Part shown: piece by piece, positions 17,577 through 26,420 of the stretch | How positions within the stretch are numbered: the stretch's first letter is position 1 | Layout: each line of letters starts with the position of its first letter | NCBI RefSeq assembly: GCF_017355165.1 | Contig: NZ_JADILK010000005.1 | Coordinates: 1 to 64,000, forward strand | Direction of reading: 5' to 3' | Origin: Bacillus sp. SD075 | GTDB taxonomy: Bacteria; Bacillota; Bacilli; Bacillales; DSM-1321 | Length of the DNA stretch: 64,000 bases | The notes under the pieces: model-generated | Told to the model about the DNA's origin: nothing | The model's input: the letters and a program-made list of their open reading frames with translations, nothing else | Database searches by the model: none | Position numbers and translations under genes: made by a program

Positions 17577-18902
17577 ATGGAAATAAAAAAGGGTAAAACA
17601 CTCTCACGCGTGGTGGGGGCCAGTCTCATTGGTTCAACGATTGAGTGGTATGACTTTTTCCTTTACGGTGTAGTCGCTGGAATTGTATTCAATAAGTTAT
17701 ACTTTCCTGCTGATGATCCAATTGTATCCACTTTGTTAGCCTATGCCACATTCGCTGTGGGGTTTATAGCCCGTCCGGTGGGAGGATTAATTTTTGGTCA
17801 TTTCGGAGACAAAATCGGTCGGAAAAGCATGCTGATAACCAGCTTAGGCATTATGGGCGGGAGTACTGTATTAATCGCCCTTATACCCACTTATAACCAA
17901 ATTGGCATATGGGCCCCCATCTGCTTGCTTATCTTAAGAATATTGCAAGGGATTGGACTAGGCGGTGAATGGGGCGGTGCTGTACTAATGACTTTTGAAC
18001 ATGCACCGATAAAAAAAAGGGGGCTATATGCTAGTTTGCCACAAATTGGACTATCAATAGGGTTGCTTTTGTCATCTGGGGTTGTGGGAGTACTTTCTTC
18101 TACTTTATCTGACAGTCAGTTCATGTCATGGGGATGGCGAACAGCTTTTGCACTTAGCTCCATATTGATATTCCTTGGTTTATGGATTCGGCTTAATGTT
18201 TCAGAATCACCTGAGTTTAAAAAAGTGAAGGAAAGTAACACAGAATCTAACATGCCCATAAAAGACATGTGGAAAAATAATACGGGTAATGTCCTGGCTG
18301 GCATGGGTGCAAGATATATAGACGGTGTGTTCTTTAATGTTATGGGTGTATTTTCTATTACCTATTTAACAAACTCCCTTGATTTATCACGTACCGAGGC
18401 ATTACTCGGTGTGTCCGCAGCAGCATTTGTCATGTGCTTTTTCATTCCCATCTTCGGTCATGTATCTGACCGGTTTGGGAGAACCCGAACCTATTTAATT
18501 GGTAGTCTTGTAACAGGACTTTCTGCACTTCCTGCTTTTTGGATAATGTCGAATAGTAATGGCAGCACCCTTGTAATCTGGTTGGCACTCATCATTCCTC
18601 TAGGAATCTTTTATTCGTCCGTTTATGGGCCTGAAGCTGCTTTATTTGCAGAGCTATTTGATGCTCCTGTCAGATACACAGGAATGTCTTTCGTCTATCA
18701 ATTTTCAGGAATTTTCGCAAGTGGTTTGACCCCTATCATTGCCACTGCATTATTAGGTTATCATAATGGATCTCCCATTTTACTTTGCTTTTACGTCGTT
18801 TTTGCTGGTTTAGTGAGTGCAATATCGGTTTGGTGGATTGGTAACAATAAACTTAAAACCACTCCAAATATAAAGTCAGAGGCCATGTTAAAAAAAGGGT
18901 AA
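17577..18902 (+). CDS. MFS transporter, metabolite:H+ symporter (MHS) family
   Basis: A 12-helix major facilitator of 441 residues. It has the MHS signature GSTIEWYDFFLYG near the N-terminus, the MFS loop motif GHFGDKIGRKSML between helices 2 and 3, and GHVSDRFGRTRTYL in the second half. MHS members carry organic acids and zwitterions (citrate, shikimate, alpha-ketoglutarate, proline/betaine). Paired with the iron alcohol dehydrogenase and the sigma54 regulator, it probably imports the substrate of that system. The frame opens at 17544, but ATG 17577 has AGGGAGG at good spacing. It ends before a strong terminator at 18941-18972. Confidence 0.9.
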   Translation: MEIKKGKTLSRVVGASLIGSTIEWYDFFLYGVVAGIVFNKLYFPADDPIVSTLLAYATFAVGFIARPVGGLIFGHFGDKIGRKSMLITSLGIMGGSTVLIALIPTYNQIGIWAPICLLILRILQGIGLGGEWGGAVLMTFEHAPIKKRGLYASLPQIGLSIGLLLSSGVVGVLSSTLSDSQFMSWGWRTAFALSSILIFLGLWIRLNVSESPEFKKVKESNTESNMPIKDMWKNNTGNVLAGMGARYIDGVFFNVMGVFSITYLTNSLDLSRTEALLGVSAAAFVMCFFIPIFGHVSDRFGRTRTYLIGSLVTGLSALPAFWIMSNSNGSTLVIWLALIIPLGIFYSSVYGPEAALFAELFDAPVRYTGMSFVYQFSGIFASGLTPIIATALLGYHNGSPILLCFYVVFAGLVSAISVWWIGNNKLKTTPNIKSEAMLKKG

Positions 18903-18940
18903 TTCACTTAATTATTTCCACCAAGTATTATTCCGCAATA

Positions 18941-18972
18941 AAAAAGTTGAGGGGCATGCCCCTCAACTTTTT
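18941..18972. terminator. Strong bidirectional terminator
   Basis: A 15-bp perfect palindrome: AAAAAGTTGAGGGGC (18941-18955) and its complement at 18958-18972. The GC core and flanking A/T tracts serve both the transporter on the plus strand and tatC on the minus strand. Confidence 0.9.
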
Positions 18973-19030
18973 AGTGCTCCCTAAATATTTCCTGGGAAAT
19001 GTCGCTTACCATAGTTTGTGATGAGCCATT

Positions 19031-19771
19031 TCATGTGACTGATAATGCTGACTCATCTTTCATAAGCCTTTTACGATAAACCATATTGGACAACTGAACA
19101 CTCACTTCATAAAGCATAAGCAGAGGGACGATAACCAAAATGTCCGAAATGATATCTGGAGGCGTGATCAGGATCGAGATGATGACCAGGACGAAATAAG
19201 AAATCTTACGAGACTTCTTCAACACTTTTGGATTGATGATTCCTAATCTGGTCAGGAACATGACCACAAGCGGCATTTCGAATAAAATCCCGAAAGGCAA
19301 GATCAAATTAATCATGAACCGAAAATACTTTTCCGCTGTGAACATCATCTCGAACTGCCCGGCCGATAGGGAAGTGAGGAAACCCAGCACTATTGGAAAC
19401 AACACAAAATATCCAAATGAGATACCTGTGATGAATTGAATGAACAGCCCTGGTATGAACCGAAATGTAACTTTTCTCTCTTCCGGTTTCAACGCTGGAG
19501 CCACAAAGCGCCATAACTGAAAGGCTGCCCGTGGAATCGTTGCAGCTAATGCGCAAACCGCAGCGATCATCATATATACCCAAAGGATTTCACTCGGACC
19601 GAGCACGGCAAGCTTTCCTTCCAAATCCTTAATGAGCAGTTCATAAATATCCTTTATGAATATGAAACCCACTATGAAAAAAGCAAGAAAACCTATCAGT
19701 GTCTGAATGATTCTGCTTCGGAGTTCCTCCATATGCTCAATTACATGTAAATCCTTACTCTCCACTTTCAC
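19031..19771 (-). CDS. tatC: Twin-arginine translocase subunit TatC
   Basis: The polytopic core subunit of the Tat pathway, which exports folded proteins. At 246 residues with six membrane helices it has family length. The N-terminal cytoplasmic motif HVIEHMEELRSRI is conserved, and FVAPALKPEERK and FGILFEMPLVVMFL match the first-loop and helix motifs that bind the signal peptide. It is the last gene of phoD-tatA-tatC, the same order as the PhoD-specific TatAd-TatCd system of B. subtilis. Confidence 0.95.
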   Translation of the reverse strand: MKVESKDLHVIEHMEELRSRIIQTLIGFLAFFIVGFIFIKDIYELLIKDLEGKLAVLGPSEILWVYMMIAAVCALAATIPRAAFQLWRFVAPALKPEERKVTFRFIPGLFIQFITGISFGYFVLFPIVLGFLTSLSAGQFEMMFTAEKYFRFMINLILPFGILFEMPLVVMFLTRLGIINPKVLKKSRKISYFVLVIISILITPPDIISDILVIVPLLMLYEVSVQLSNMVYRKRLMKDESALSVT

Positions 19772-19879
19772 TCCTCCTTTTTAGTTATTTTCTTACCATA
19801 TTGCAAATAGCACTTCCCCTCGACCTTCTCTCATGAAAAGAAGCAGGCGAGTCTATCCGCTCGCTATAACACATTTAAT

Positions 19880-20092
19880 TCATCCCTCTTTTTTAACAGC
19901 TCTTAACGCAGCTTTATTCTCGTTTTCATCCTCTTTTTCCGAATCATTCACCAATCCTTTGGTGGCACTTTTGAATTCCGATAATGTCCGGCCAAATGCA
20001 CGGCCCATTTCTGGCAGCTTGGACGGTCCAAAAATAATCAGTGCAATCACGAGGACGATTACCAGACCGGGTATCCCTATATTTGAAAGCAA
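19880..20092 (-). CDS. tatA: Sec-independent translocase protein TatA
   Basis: A 70-residue protein with one N-terminal membrane helix ([20 protein letters not shown]), the [17 protein letters not shown] hinge and amphipathic helix, and a charged tail. These are the invariant features of TatA, which oligomerises to form the export conduit. The start is TTG at 20092 behind AAAGGAGTG with good spacing. It lies 70 bp after phoD and about 110 bp before tatC in one operon. Confidence 0.93.
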   Translation of the reverse strand: MLSNIGIPGLVIVLVIALIIFGPSKLPEMGRAFGRTLSEFKSATKGLVNDSEKEDENENKAALRAVKKEG

Positions 20093-20161
20093 TCTTATTC
20101 ACTCCTTTGATTTTTCATTTTTCTTCACAAAGTCCTTGTCAAACATCCTAATCGTTCCCTA

Positions 20162-21904
20162 TCAATTAGTGACTTTCCCCCGACTGTTCATTCTTTGTTT
20201 TTCATGTGCGCGATTATGGGCACGTGTCCGATCTTCCTCAACTTCGTTCGTTTTTTGTGCACCTTCCGTAACCGCTGCTGATGCGACCTTTCTCAGCCCT
20301 GTTTGATCCTTATCAAAAACAAAGGATGCTCTTGTCGAGATATCCGCACCTGGTTCTGTCACGAATGGGACTACACGGTAGTCCGCCTTCCATTGTTCTG
20401 CTGTTACTTTACATCGGACATATCCCCGGTAGTCATTAAAGAACTTTATATGTGGATTCTGACTTAGTATTTTATCCGTATCCGCACGCTTATCCGCACC
20501 ATTTCCACCGGATGTGATGGAAGTGCCTACAAACTCCACACCGAAAATCTTGGAATTTGGATCATCGAAATCCGACTTTAAATTGGCGGCCCAGCTTGCA
20601 TGTACATCACCGGTCAGCACGACCAGATTTTCCAGGTTGTTTCTTTTGATTACATCAATCAAGCGATCGCGTGCAGCCGGGTATCCATCCCAGGAATCCA
20701 TGCTGAATTTGGGAGCGATAGGTGTTCCATAATTCCGTTGTGAAAAGAAAATCTGCTGAGGCAATACATTCCACTTCGTTTTTGATTTTGAAAGATTGTC
20801 AGTTAGCCACTGTTCCTGCTCTGGACCTAATAATGTCCGCTTCGGATCAAGTGACTCCGGCGTTTGCGGTGAACTGACATCGCCGTTTGCCTGGTCATCC
20901 CTATATTGACGTGAATCCAATACAAAGAAAGAGGCCAGGTTGCCATATGTGAAGTTTCGGTATAACCGCATATCCGCTCCCTTGGGCAAAGACGATTTAC
21001 GAAGGGGCATATGTTCATAGTAAGCCTGATAAGCCGCTGCCCTTCTCTTGATGAACGCTTCAACCGACTGCCCTTTTTCGGGTATGACATTTGCATAATT
21101 GTTTTCAACTTCATGATCATCCCAAGTCACGACCCATGGGAAAGCTGCGTGAGCCGCTTTTAAATGGGTATCAGAACGGTATTGTGCATATCTATTTCGA
21201 TAATCAACAAGCGTGATGATCTCCGGACCATTATGTACACGGACATTACCTGTAGAAGCAACATATTCATTTGGTCCATATTCATATATATAATCGCCAA
21301 GGTGGAAGACAATATCCAGATCTTCTTTTGCCAAATGTTTATAGGCCGTATAATAACCATGCTCAAATTGCTGGCAGGAAACAAACGCGAATGATAAGCT
21401 CGGAACACTTGAACCTACTGGCGGAAGTGTTTTCGTTTTCCCAGTCTGACTTACTTCCCCACCACTTTTAAAGCGGTAAAAATAGACATTATCTGGTTTT
21501 AACCCGCTTACTTCCACGTGAACGGAGTGGCCAAGTTCAGGTCTGGCTATTTCCTTGCCTTGTTGGACTATCTTTCTGAAATTCTCATCCTTTGCCACTT
21601 CCCATTTAACGGAAATGGATTCTTTTGGCATTCCTCCTCCATTCAAAGGATCAGGTGCCAACCTTGTCCATAAAACTACACTATCCGAGAGTGGATCACC
21701 TGAAGCTACTCCGAGAGTAAATGGATAATCACTGAATTTCGGGGCAGCATTCACTTCAATCCCGCCCATGGATTGAGCAAGGGCAAGACCTAATGAAAGT
21801 CCGGCAAGCTTACTTGCTCCCTGGATAAAGTTTCGGCGGTCCATATTCTTTCCTAATTCGCTCCAATTCTTAATTAAATCCTCCATTGCTCTTTCATTAT
21901 TCAT
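20162..21904 (-). CDS. phoD: Alkaline phosphatase/phosphodiesterase PhoD with Tat signal
   Basis: A 580-residue secreted phosphodiesterase/alkaline phosphatase. The signal peptide has a twin-arginine motif, MDRRNFIQGASKLAGLSLGL, about 20 residues into the protein, followed by a hydrophobic core and an Ala-rich cleavage region. The metallophosphatase signatures are HLGDYIYEYG, WDDHEVENNY and LTGDVHASW. PhoD enzymes use Fe3+/Ca2+ and release phosphate from phosphodiesters at the cell surface during phosphate starvation. It is co-transcribed with tatA and tatC, which should be its dedicated exporter. GGAGGG is 8 bases before the ATG. Candidate PhoP-binding repeats lie 55-80 bp upstream. Confidence 0.93.
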   Translation of the reverse strand: MNNERAMEDLIKNWSELGKNMDRRNFIQGASKLAGLSLGLALAQSMGGIEVNAAPKFSDYPFTLGVASGDPLSDSVVLWTRLAPDPLNGGGMPKESISVKWEVAKDENFRKIVQQGKEIARPELGHSVHVEVSGLKPDNVYFYRFKSGGEVSQTGKTKTLPPVGSSVPSLSFAFVSCQQFEHGYYTAYKHLAKEDLDIVFHLGDYIYEYGPNEYVASTGNVRVHNGPEIITLVDYRNRYAQYRSDTHLKAAHAAFPWVVTWDDHEVENNYANVIPEKGQSVEAFIKRRAAAYQAYYEHMPLRKSSLPKGADMRLYRNFTYGNLASFFVLDSRQYRDDQANGDVSSPQTPESLDPKRTLLGPEQEQWLTDNLSKSKTKWNVLPQQIFFSQRNYGTPIAPKFSMDSWDGYPAARDRLIDVIKRNNLENLVVLTGDVHASWAANLKSDFDDPNSKIFGVEFVGTSITSGGNGADKRADTDKILSQNPHIKFFNDYRGYVRCKVTAEQWKADYRVVPFVTEPGADISTRASFVFDKDQTGLRKVASAAVTEGAQKTNEVEEDRTRAHNRAHEKQRMNSRGKVTN

Positions 21905-21953
21905 TGTTCTTTCCCTCCTATTATTTGATTCCGGTTCAAGTATAGAAGAGCAT

Positions 21954-21981
21954 TTTTAAAGGTGTATAAAGAAGTGTAAAT
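21954..21981 (-). promoter_or_regulatory. Candidate PhoP (Pho box) repeats upstream of phoD
   Basis: On the minus strand ATTTACACTTCTTTATACAC and the following CTTTAAAA give two TTTACA/TATACA-like repeats at about helical-turn spacing, resembling the TT(A/C/T)ACA direct repeats bound by PhoP. The location 50-80 bases before phoD fits a phosphate-starvation promoter. Confidence 0.4.
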
Positions 21982-22458
21982 CAATAACTTTCCAATCGGG
22001 ATTTTTCAGGCAGGTCTAATGGCTCCCTTCGAACACAAAAAGCGCATTCATTCACTCTTTCGTTTACATAGACCTACAATGTCTTACATTTACCGACAGT
22101 CTTTCGTCCTGTTTCTCTTAATGAATCATTCATTCAATCGTTACAAATAAATTCCATGGGTTATTTTCACAATAAGGAAACTTACATTAGAATTTTGATT
22201 CCAATCTGTTTATGTAAGCCTGAAGAGGACTGCGAAATAGTAGAATAAAATGAGATCCCCATTACTTTTTGGATCTCATCGTTTTAAGTAACCCTTAGAT
22301 TCGAAGGAAGTATGGAAATCATCCTTTTTTTTCAAAATCGGACTAATGAATGCTTCAATAATATTTAATAAGTAAATACTCACTCTTATTTGAAAACAAC
22401 CTAATTTATGTAATAATAGACTCGTAACAAAAAATGAAAGTACTTGAGGGATTCTGCA
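21982..22458. other. Intergenic region with an orphan hairpin
   Basis: No gene seen. ATGAGATCC (22250-22258) pairs with GGATCTCAT (22271-22279) and is followed by CGTTTT, a terminator-like hairpin with no evident gene feeding it. The rest is AT-rich promoter-type sequence between phoD and the Spo0E-like gene. Confidence 0.4.
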
Positions 22459-22623
22459 TTGGAGAGTATGGAAGAATTACATGAAAAAATTGAGGTATTG
22501 AGGAAAGAATTAATAACTACGGGATTGATATATGGATTTACTTCCCCAAAAACATTACATAAAAGCCAGGAACTAGATAAACTGTTGAATTTACTTGGAC
22601 TGGGAAAGAGCCAAATGGTTTAG
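22459..22623 (+). CDS. Spo0E-like aspartyl phosphatase
   Basis: A 54-residue protein, short and easily missed. It has the Spo0E family layout: two helices, with EELHEKIEVLRKELI first and the signature KSQELDKLLNLL second (family motif SxELDxLI), separated by a loop. Spo0E-type phosphatases dephosphorylate Spo0A~P and restrain entry into sporulation. The start is TTG at 22459, 8 bases after GAGGG; an in-frame ATG at 22468 is the alternative. It stands alone, as Spo0E paralogues usually do. A second member is at 48782. Confidence 0.8.
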   Translation: MESMEELHEKIEVLRKELITTGLIYGFTSPKTLHKSQELDKLLNLLGLGKSQMV

Positions 22624-23129
22624 AATATGTCTAAAATCAGGAATGAAAACAGATTTTATTTTTCCACTACACTTCATGGGATCATTACAACTGCAAGAAC
22701 TATCACACGGAGTTATTTTGGAATTTTTTTAATAATCACTGTGCAGTCCATGCAGCATATTTCTGGTACTTTATCACCTCGTATTCTTTTCTTGGGATCG
22801 TGGACTGATTTTTATATAATAAATCTAATGAAAATTACCATTCCTTCTTACCTAATGTATAATTCTAGTTTTCTACGTTTTATTTTTTGTCGGTATTGTG
22901 CCGTAGAACAAATCATTTAGGATCATTTTGATCACATTCTTTCTCCCTCTTAAAAAGCATCCAAAATGAATGGATGCCTTTTTTATCGAATTTTTCTTTT
23001 ATATCCTCCATTTAATAACAAACAATCTATCTCATCTAAGTTTATGAATGGTGTGAGTTTTCAAATATCAACGATTCATTTAAATTGTCATGGACAATCT
23101 ATTATTTCTGCCGTGTTAATGATTTTTTA
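22624..23129. other. Intergenic region, terminator inside
   Basis: A 97-codon frame from 22627 lacks a ribosome site and any family resemblance and is not supported. AAAAAGCATCC (22952-22962) with GGATGCCTTTTTT (22972-22984) is a good Rho-independent terminator, probably for the Spo0E-like transcript. Confidence 0.5.
22952..22984 (+). terminator. Rho-independent terminator
   Basis: The stem GCATCC/GGATGC, extended by an A/T tract, has a 9-base loop and a run of six T residues after it on the plus strand. Confidence 0.75.
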
Positions 23130-24113
23130 CTATTTTAATGACTGCAGTCCTTTCAATTCAGGGACAACATTGCTTAGCTCCCTTCCAGTAACCATTGCAA
23201 CGAGGTTCTTCGCCGCAAGCATGGCCATATCAAATCGTGTTTGATGAGTGGCTGAACCTATATGCGGCAGGGTAACCACGTTTGGCATCGCTAAAAGCGG
23301 ATTGTTAGGCAATACGGGTTCCTGTTCAAATACATCCAAACCAGCTGCAAGGATTTCCTTATTTCGCAGTGCTTCAATGAGTGCCTTTTCGTCCACCGTC
23401 TGACCGCGGGAAGTATTGATAAAGATCGCGGATTTTTTCATCATTGCGAATTGCTCCCGCCCCATAAGATGCCTCGTCTCCGAAGTATAAGGGACCATTA
23501 AAAGAACGAAATCGGATTCCCGTAAAAGGTGCTCTAAAGAGGAATAGGTTGTACTAAGCGATACCTCGACTTCGGATTTCCTTCGCCGATTATGATACAA
23601 AACTTCCATGTTAAAACCGAATTTGCCTCGTCTTGCAATAGATTCCCCAATCCTCCCCATACCGATGATGCCCAATGTTTTTCCATGAACATCAACGCCG
23701 AAAAGGGGTTCATCGCCTTTATTTCCCCACTTGCCATCCTTTACAAGCTTGTCCAGTTCCGGTATACGACGGGCTGCTGAGAGCATTAAGGCTAAAGCTA
23801 AATCGGCCACGGTTTCATCGAGAACATGAGGTGTATTCGTGCCGATTATGCTTCTCTTTTTCATTGCCTCTAGATCAAAGTTGTTGTAGCCTACCGAGAT
23901 ATTACTGACAGCCTTTAAACATGGTGCATGATCCAGAAGTTCATCATCTATTTTTTCTCCGGTGATGAGCAGTCCCTCCGCATCGGAAATTTGCTTTAAC
24001 AGCTGGCTTCTGGTAATGGGTTCAGGGCCGTTCCATATTTCATACTGGCAATACTTCGAAATATAGGCCTCTACCTCGGCTGGTACTGGTCTTGCTATAT
24101 ACACTTTTGGCAT
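23130..24113 (-). CDS. D-isomer-specific 2-hydroxyacid dehydrogenase (glyoxylate/2-ketogluconate reductase type)
   Basis: An NAD(P)-dependent dehydrogenase of about 327 residues. The N- and C-terminal segments form the substrate domain; the central Rossmann fold has GKTLGIIGMGRIGESIARRG near residues 145-165. Catalytic residues are the Arg in NTSRGQTVDE, the Glu in DVFEQEP and the His in LPHIGSAT. NRRRKSE after the second strand suggests preference for NADPH. It resembles B. subtilis YvcT and GhrB-like reductases acting on glyoxylate, hydroxypyruvate or 2-ketogluconate. An MFS anion transporter lies 24 bp upstream in the same unit, so the pair probably takes up and reduces or oxidises a sugar acid. 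The ATG follows GGAGG; an adjacent TTG is also possible. Confidence 0.88.
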   Translation of the reverse strand: MPKVYIARPVPAEVEAYISKYCQYEIWNGPEPITRSQLLKQISDAEGLLITGEKIDDELLDHAPCLKAVSNISVGYNNFDLEAMKKRSIIGTNTPHVLDETVADLALALMLSAARRIPELDKLVKDGKWGNKGDEPLFGVDVHGKTLGIIGMGRIGESIARRGKFGFNMEVLYHNRRRKSEVEVSLSTTYSSLEHLLRESDFVLLMVPYTSETRHLMGREQFAMMKKSAIFINTSRGQTVDEKALIEALRNKEILAAGLDVFEQEPVLPNNPLLAMPNVVTLPHIGSATHQTRFDMAMLAAKNLVAMVTGRELSNVVPELKGLQSLK

Positions 24114-24137
24114 CAATTAATATCCTCCTCGGTTACA

Positions 24138-25436
24138 CTATTCTTGAATAGGCTGTTTAACAATAAACCAATAACAGATTGCGGCGCATCCGGCGATTAA
24201 ACCGCCAGATATAAAGGCAAGAGAATAAGAGCCAGTTGCATCCACTATCATGCCTGCCACAACAGGGGAAAAGGCTCCACCAAAATAACCGCCAAAATTC
24301 TGAATTGAACCTACGGATGCAACCATAGACGGCGGGGCAATGTCACCGGCAAGTGCCCACGCACTGCCTGTAATGGCAGAAATAAAACAAAGAGCAAGGG
24401 TGAGTAATATTAAGGTTATAGCGAGCCCTTTGACAAATGGAACAGCACATACAACAATAGCGGCCGAGATGGCACATATGCTAATTAAGGCACGCTTTGC
24501 TTTAATAGGTGTAGTAATTCCCTTATCAACCCATTTTTTAGTAAGATATCCTCCGAAAATATTACCAAAGATTCCTCCAAGCCAAGGAATACCAGCATAT
24601 ATACCCATTTCTTTAAGTGAGACATGATGAACATCAAACAAATAAAGGGGAAGGAAGACAAGGAAAATATTCCAGATCCAAATGGTACAGAAGAAGCCCA
24701 GAATCATCCCCCACACGCTTCGATATTTAAATAACGAACCCCATTTTATTTTTGATGATTGAATGCCTTGCTCCACTCCACCACCTTCCGACTTAATGTA
24801 TTCAAATTCCTCCTTGGAAAGTTTTTGGCTTTTTTCTGGATTTTTATAAAAAATAACAAAACCGATTGCGAAGATGATGCCGATCACACCCGTTATATAA
24901 AACAACGCTCTCCATCCAAAAGTCACCATAATGAAAACGAGAAGTGGCGGTGCAATGGCTGGTCCCCATTTGGAAGAAGAGTCCCAAATTCCTGTTGCCA
25001 ATCCTCGTTCCTTTTTAGGGAACCAATATGATGTGATCTTAGCCATCGTAGGAAAACACGGTGCTTCCCCCACCCCAAGCAAAATCCGTGCAGCAATAAA
25101 TGAACCCATTTTATGAACGGCTCCCGTTAAAATGGTCGCACCACTCCACCATATAAGCGCGATTGTATACACTTTTTTGGTCCCGAACCGATCGATCAGC
25201 CATCCGGAAGGAAGCTGCATTAATGCATAACTCCAAGAAAAAAAGGTTCCCAGCAACCCGATTTCGGTCACGCTTAGTCCTAGTTCCTTCATCATTTCGG
25301 GAGCTGCAATGGAGAGGTTGGCTCGATCAAGATAGTTGATTATTCCCCCAATCAATAACCAGATGACGACGGTCCAGCGAAATTTCCGGCCAATATTTAA
25401 TGGCTTTTCTTGCTTTGTTTCCATTCTTGCTTCCAT
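24138..25436 (-). CDS. MFS transporter, anion:cation symporter (ACS) family
   Basis: A 12-helix transporter of 432 residues. The ACS signatures are GGIINYLDRANLSIAAPEMM in helix 1, LPSGWLIDRFGTKKVY in the first loop and RILLGVGEAPCFPTMAKI in helix 4; these are typical of glucarate, galactonate and hexuronate symporters. It is followed after 24 bp by a 2-hydroxyacid dehydrogenase, consistent with sugar-acid use. A cre-like site for CcpA lies at 25471-25486, just upstream, suggesting carbon catabolite repression. The ribosome site AAGGGGGGATAGG precedes the ATG. Confidence 0.9.
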   Translation of the reverse strand: MEARMETKQEKPLNIGRKFRWTVVIWLLIGGIINYLDRANLSIAAPEMMKELGLSVTEIGLLGTFFSWSYALMQLPSGWLIDRFGTKKVYTIALIWWSGATILTGAVHKMGSFIAARILLGVGEAPCFPTMAKITSYWFPKKERGLATGIWDSSSKWGPAIAPPLLVFIMVTFGWRALFYITGVIGIIFAIGFVIFYKNPEKSQKLSKEEFEYIKSEGGGVEQGIQSSKIKWGSLFKYRSVWGMILGFFCTIWIWNIFLVFLPLYLFDVHHVSLKEMGIYAGIPWLGGIFGNIFGGYLTKKWVDKGITTPIKAKRALISICAISAAIVVCAVPFVKGLAITLILLTLALCFISAITGSAWALAGDIAPPSMVASVGSIQNFGGYFGGAFSPVVAGMIVDATGSYSLAFISGGLIAGCAAICYWFIVKQPIQE

Positions 25437-25470
25437 ATCCTATCCCCCCTTGTTATATAAAACGCCATTA

Positions 25471-25486
25471 TTGGCAGCGCTTCCAA
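25471..25486. promoter_or_regulatory. Candidate catabolite response element (cre)
   Basis: TTGGCAGCGCTTCCAA matches the cre consensus WTGNAANCGNWNNCWW at all but one constrained position and is nearly palindromic. It is 35-50 bases upstream of the ACS transporter start. CcpA repression of the transporter-dehydrogenase unit is inferred. Confidence 0.65.
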
Positions 25487-25499
25487 AATAAGAAAAAGC

Positions 25500-26340
25500 C
25501 AGAGTTCACGCTTGAATAATATGTATATACAAGGAGGTTTTTGTTTTATAATATAAAACTCAGTTTTTGTTTTCTGACAAAAAATAAAAAGTTGATTCTG
25601 TTTATTCTGTAAAGTATCGTATTATGGGGATTTGTTATTGTCAATCTTTATTCTTATTTTCAGGATTATATTCCTAGTAAATATTTTATGCCAAGTGGGG
25701 AAAATTGATGGACCGTTTTTTAAGTAGGAAAATCGGACAAACTATACCCCACTATCCATTTCCATCTCTAGTTTTGCTACCGAAAGGGCTTAGAGATCAT
25801 CGTCTCTCAAAAAATCTCGGGCAGCGTTAATCGGCGGTTTAGTTTTTTTATTATTTTTCTATAAGAAATGCAAGCGTTCCTGATGCATGTGGGACGGTCA
25901 TGGACGTCTCTGGTAAGACAGCTTGTAATTTACTGGAGAAGTGCCACATTAATTGTTCGCTTGGTGCTTCTGGATCCACTTTTCAATGGGTATTACTAAA
26001 TCATGCTGGAAGCCGTGATGGTTAACGGCGCTTCCACTACTTCCTTATAAGCACCCGGAATACTGTTTTCATTTGTTGTCGGGATTCCATCCCTCCGCAC
26101 TTTTACTCCAACCATATTTATTAATGTATTATTAAAATGGAATGAAGGGCTGCTCATGTCCGATCCTCACAGTGACATGGAATTACTTCTACCTCTTCTC
26201 CTTGAGGATCCGTTCATTGAATACCATAATTTATAGCGGAAACGATTTGTTCGATTGAACCTCTCCTGAATAAGGTAAAGGCGTTCATGGAAGTTCAGGA
26301 CAACAAATATGTCTCATATTAAACTATATTCGTTAATGCA
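25500..26340. other. Large unassigned interval, possible decayed gene
   Basis: About 840 bp with no intact gene. Short coding-like stretches occur in several frames and are broken by stops: on the minus strand near 25870-26010 (PEAPSEQLMWHFSSKLQAVL), and on the plus strand near 26070-26240 (a hydrophobic segment, then EGLLMSDPHSDMELLL). This suggests one or two decayed genes. I cannot name the families. Confidence 0.35.
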
Positions 26341-26345
26341 ATAAG

Positions 26346-26368
26346 AAAAAGAGCCGTTATAACAGCTC
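26346..26368 (-). terminator. Rho-independent terminator after patatin gene
   Basis: On the minus strand GAGCTGTTA pairs with TAACGGCTC (26351-26368) and is followed by five T residues. It ends the patatin-like gene. Confidence 0.7.
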
Positions 26369-26420
26369 CATGTCCCCCCTCTTTTACCCTTTTGAAACGA
26401 TAGCGTAATGTTTCTCTTAC

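Noticed and set aside
22627-22920. 97-codon plus-strand ORF directly after the Spo0E-like gene
   Set aside because: No ribosome site, low-complexity hydrophobic translation in an AT-rich region, and no family resemblance.
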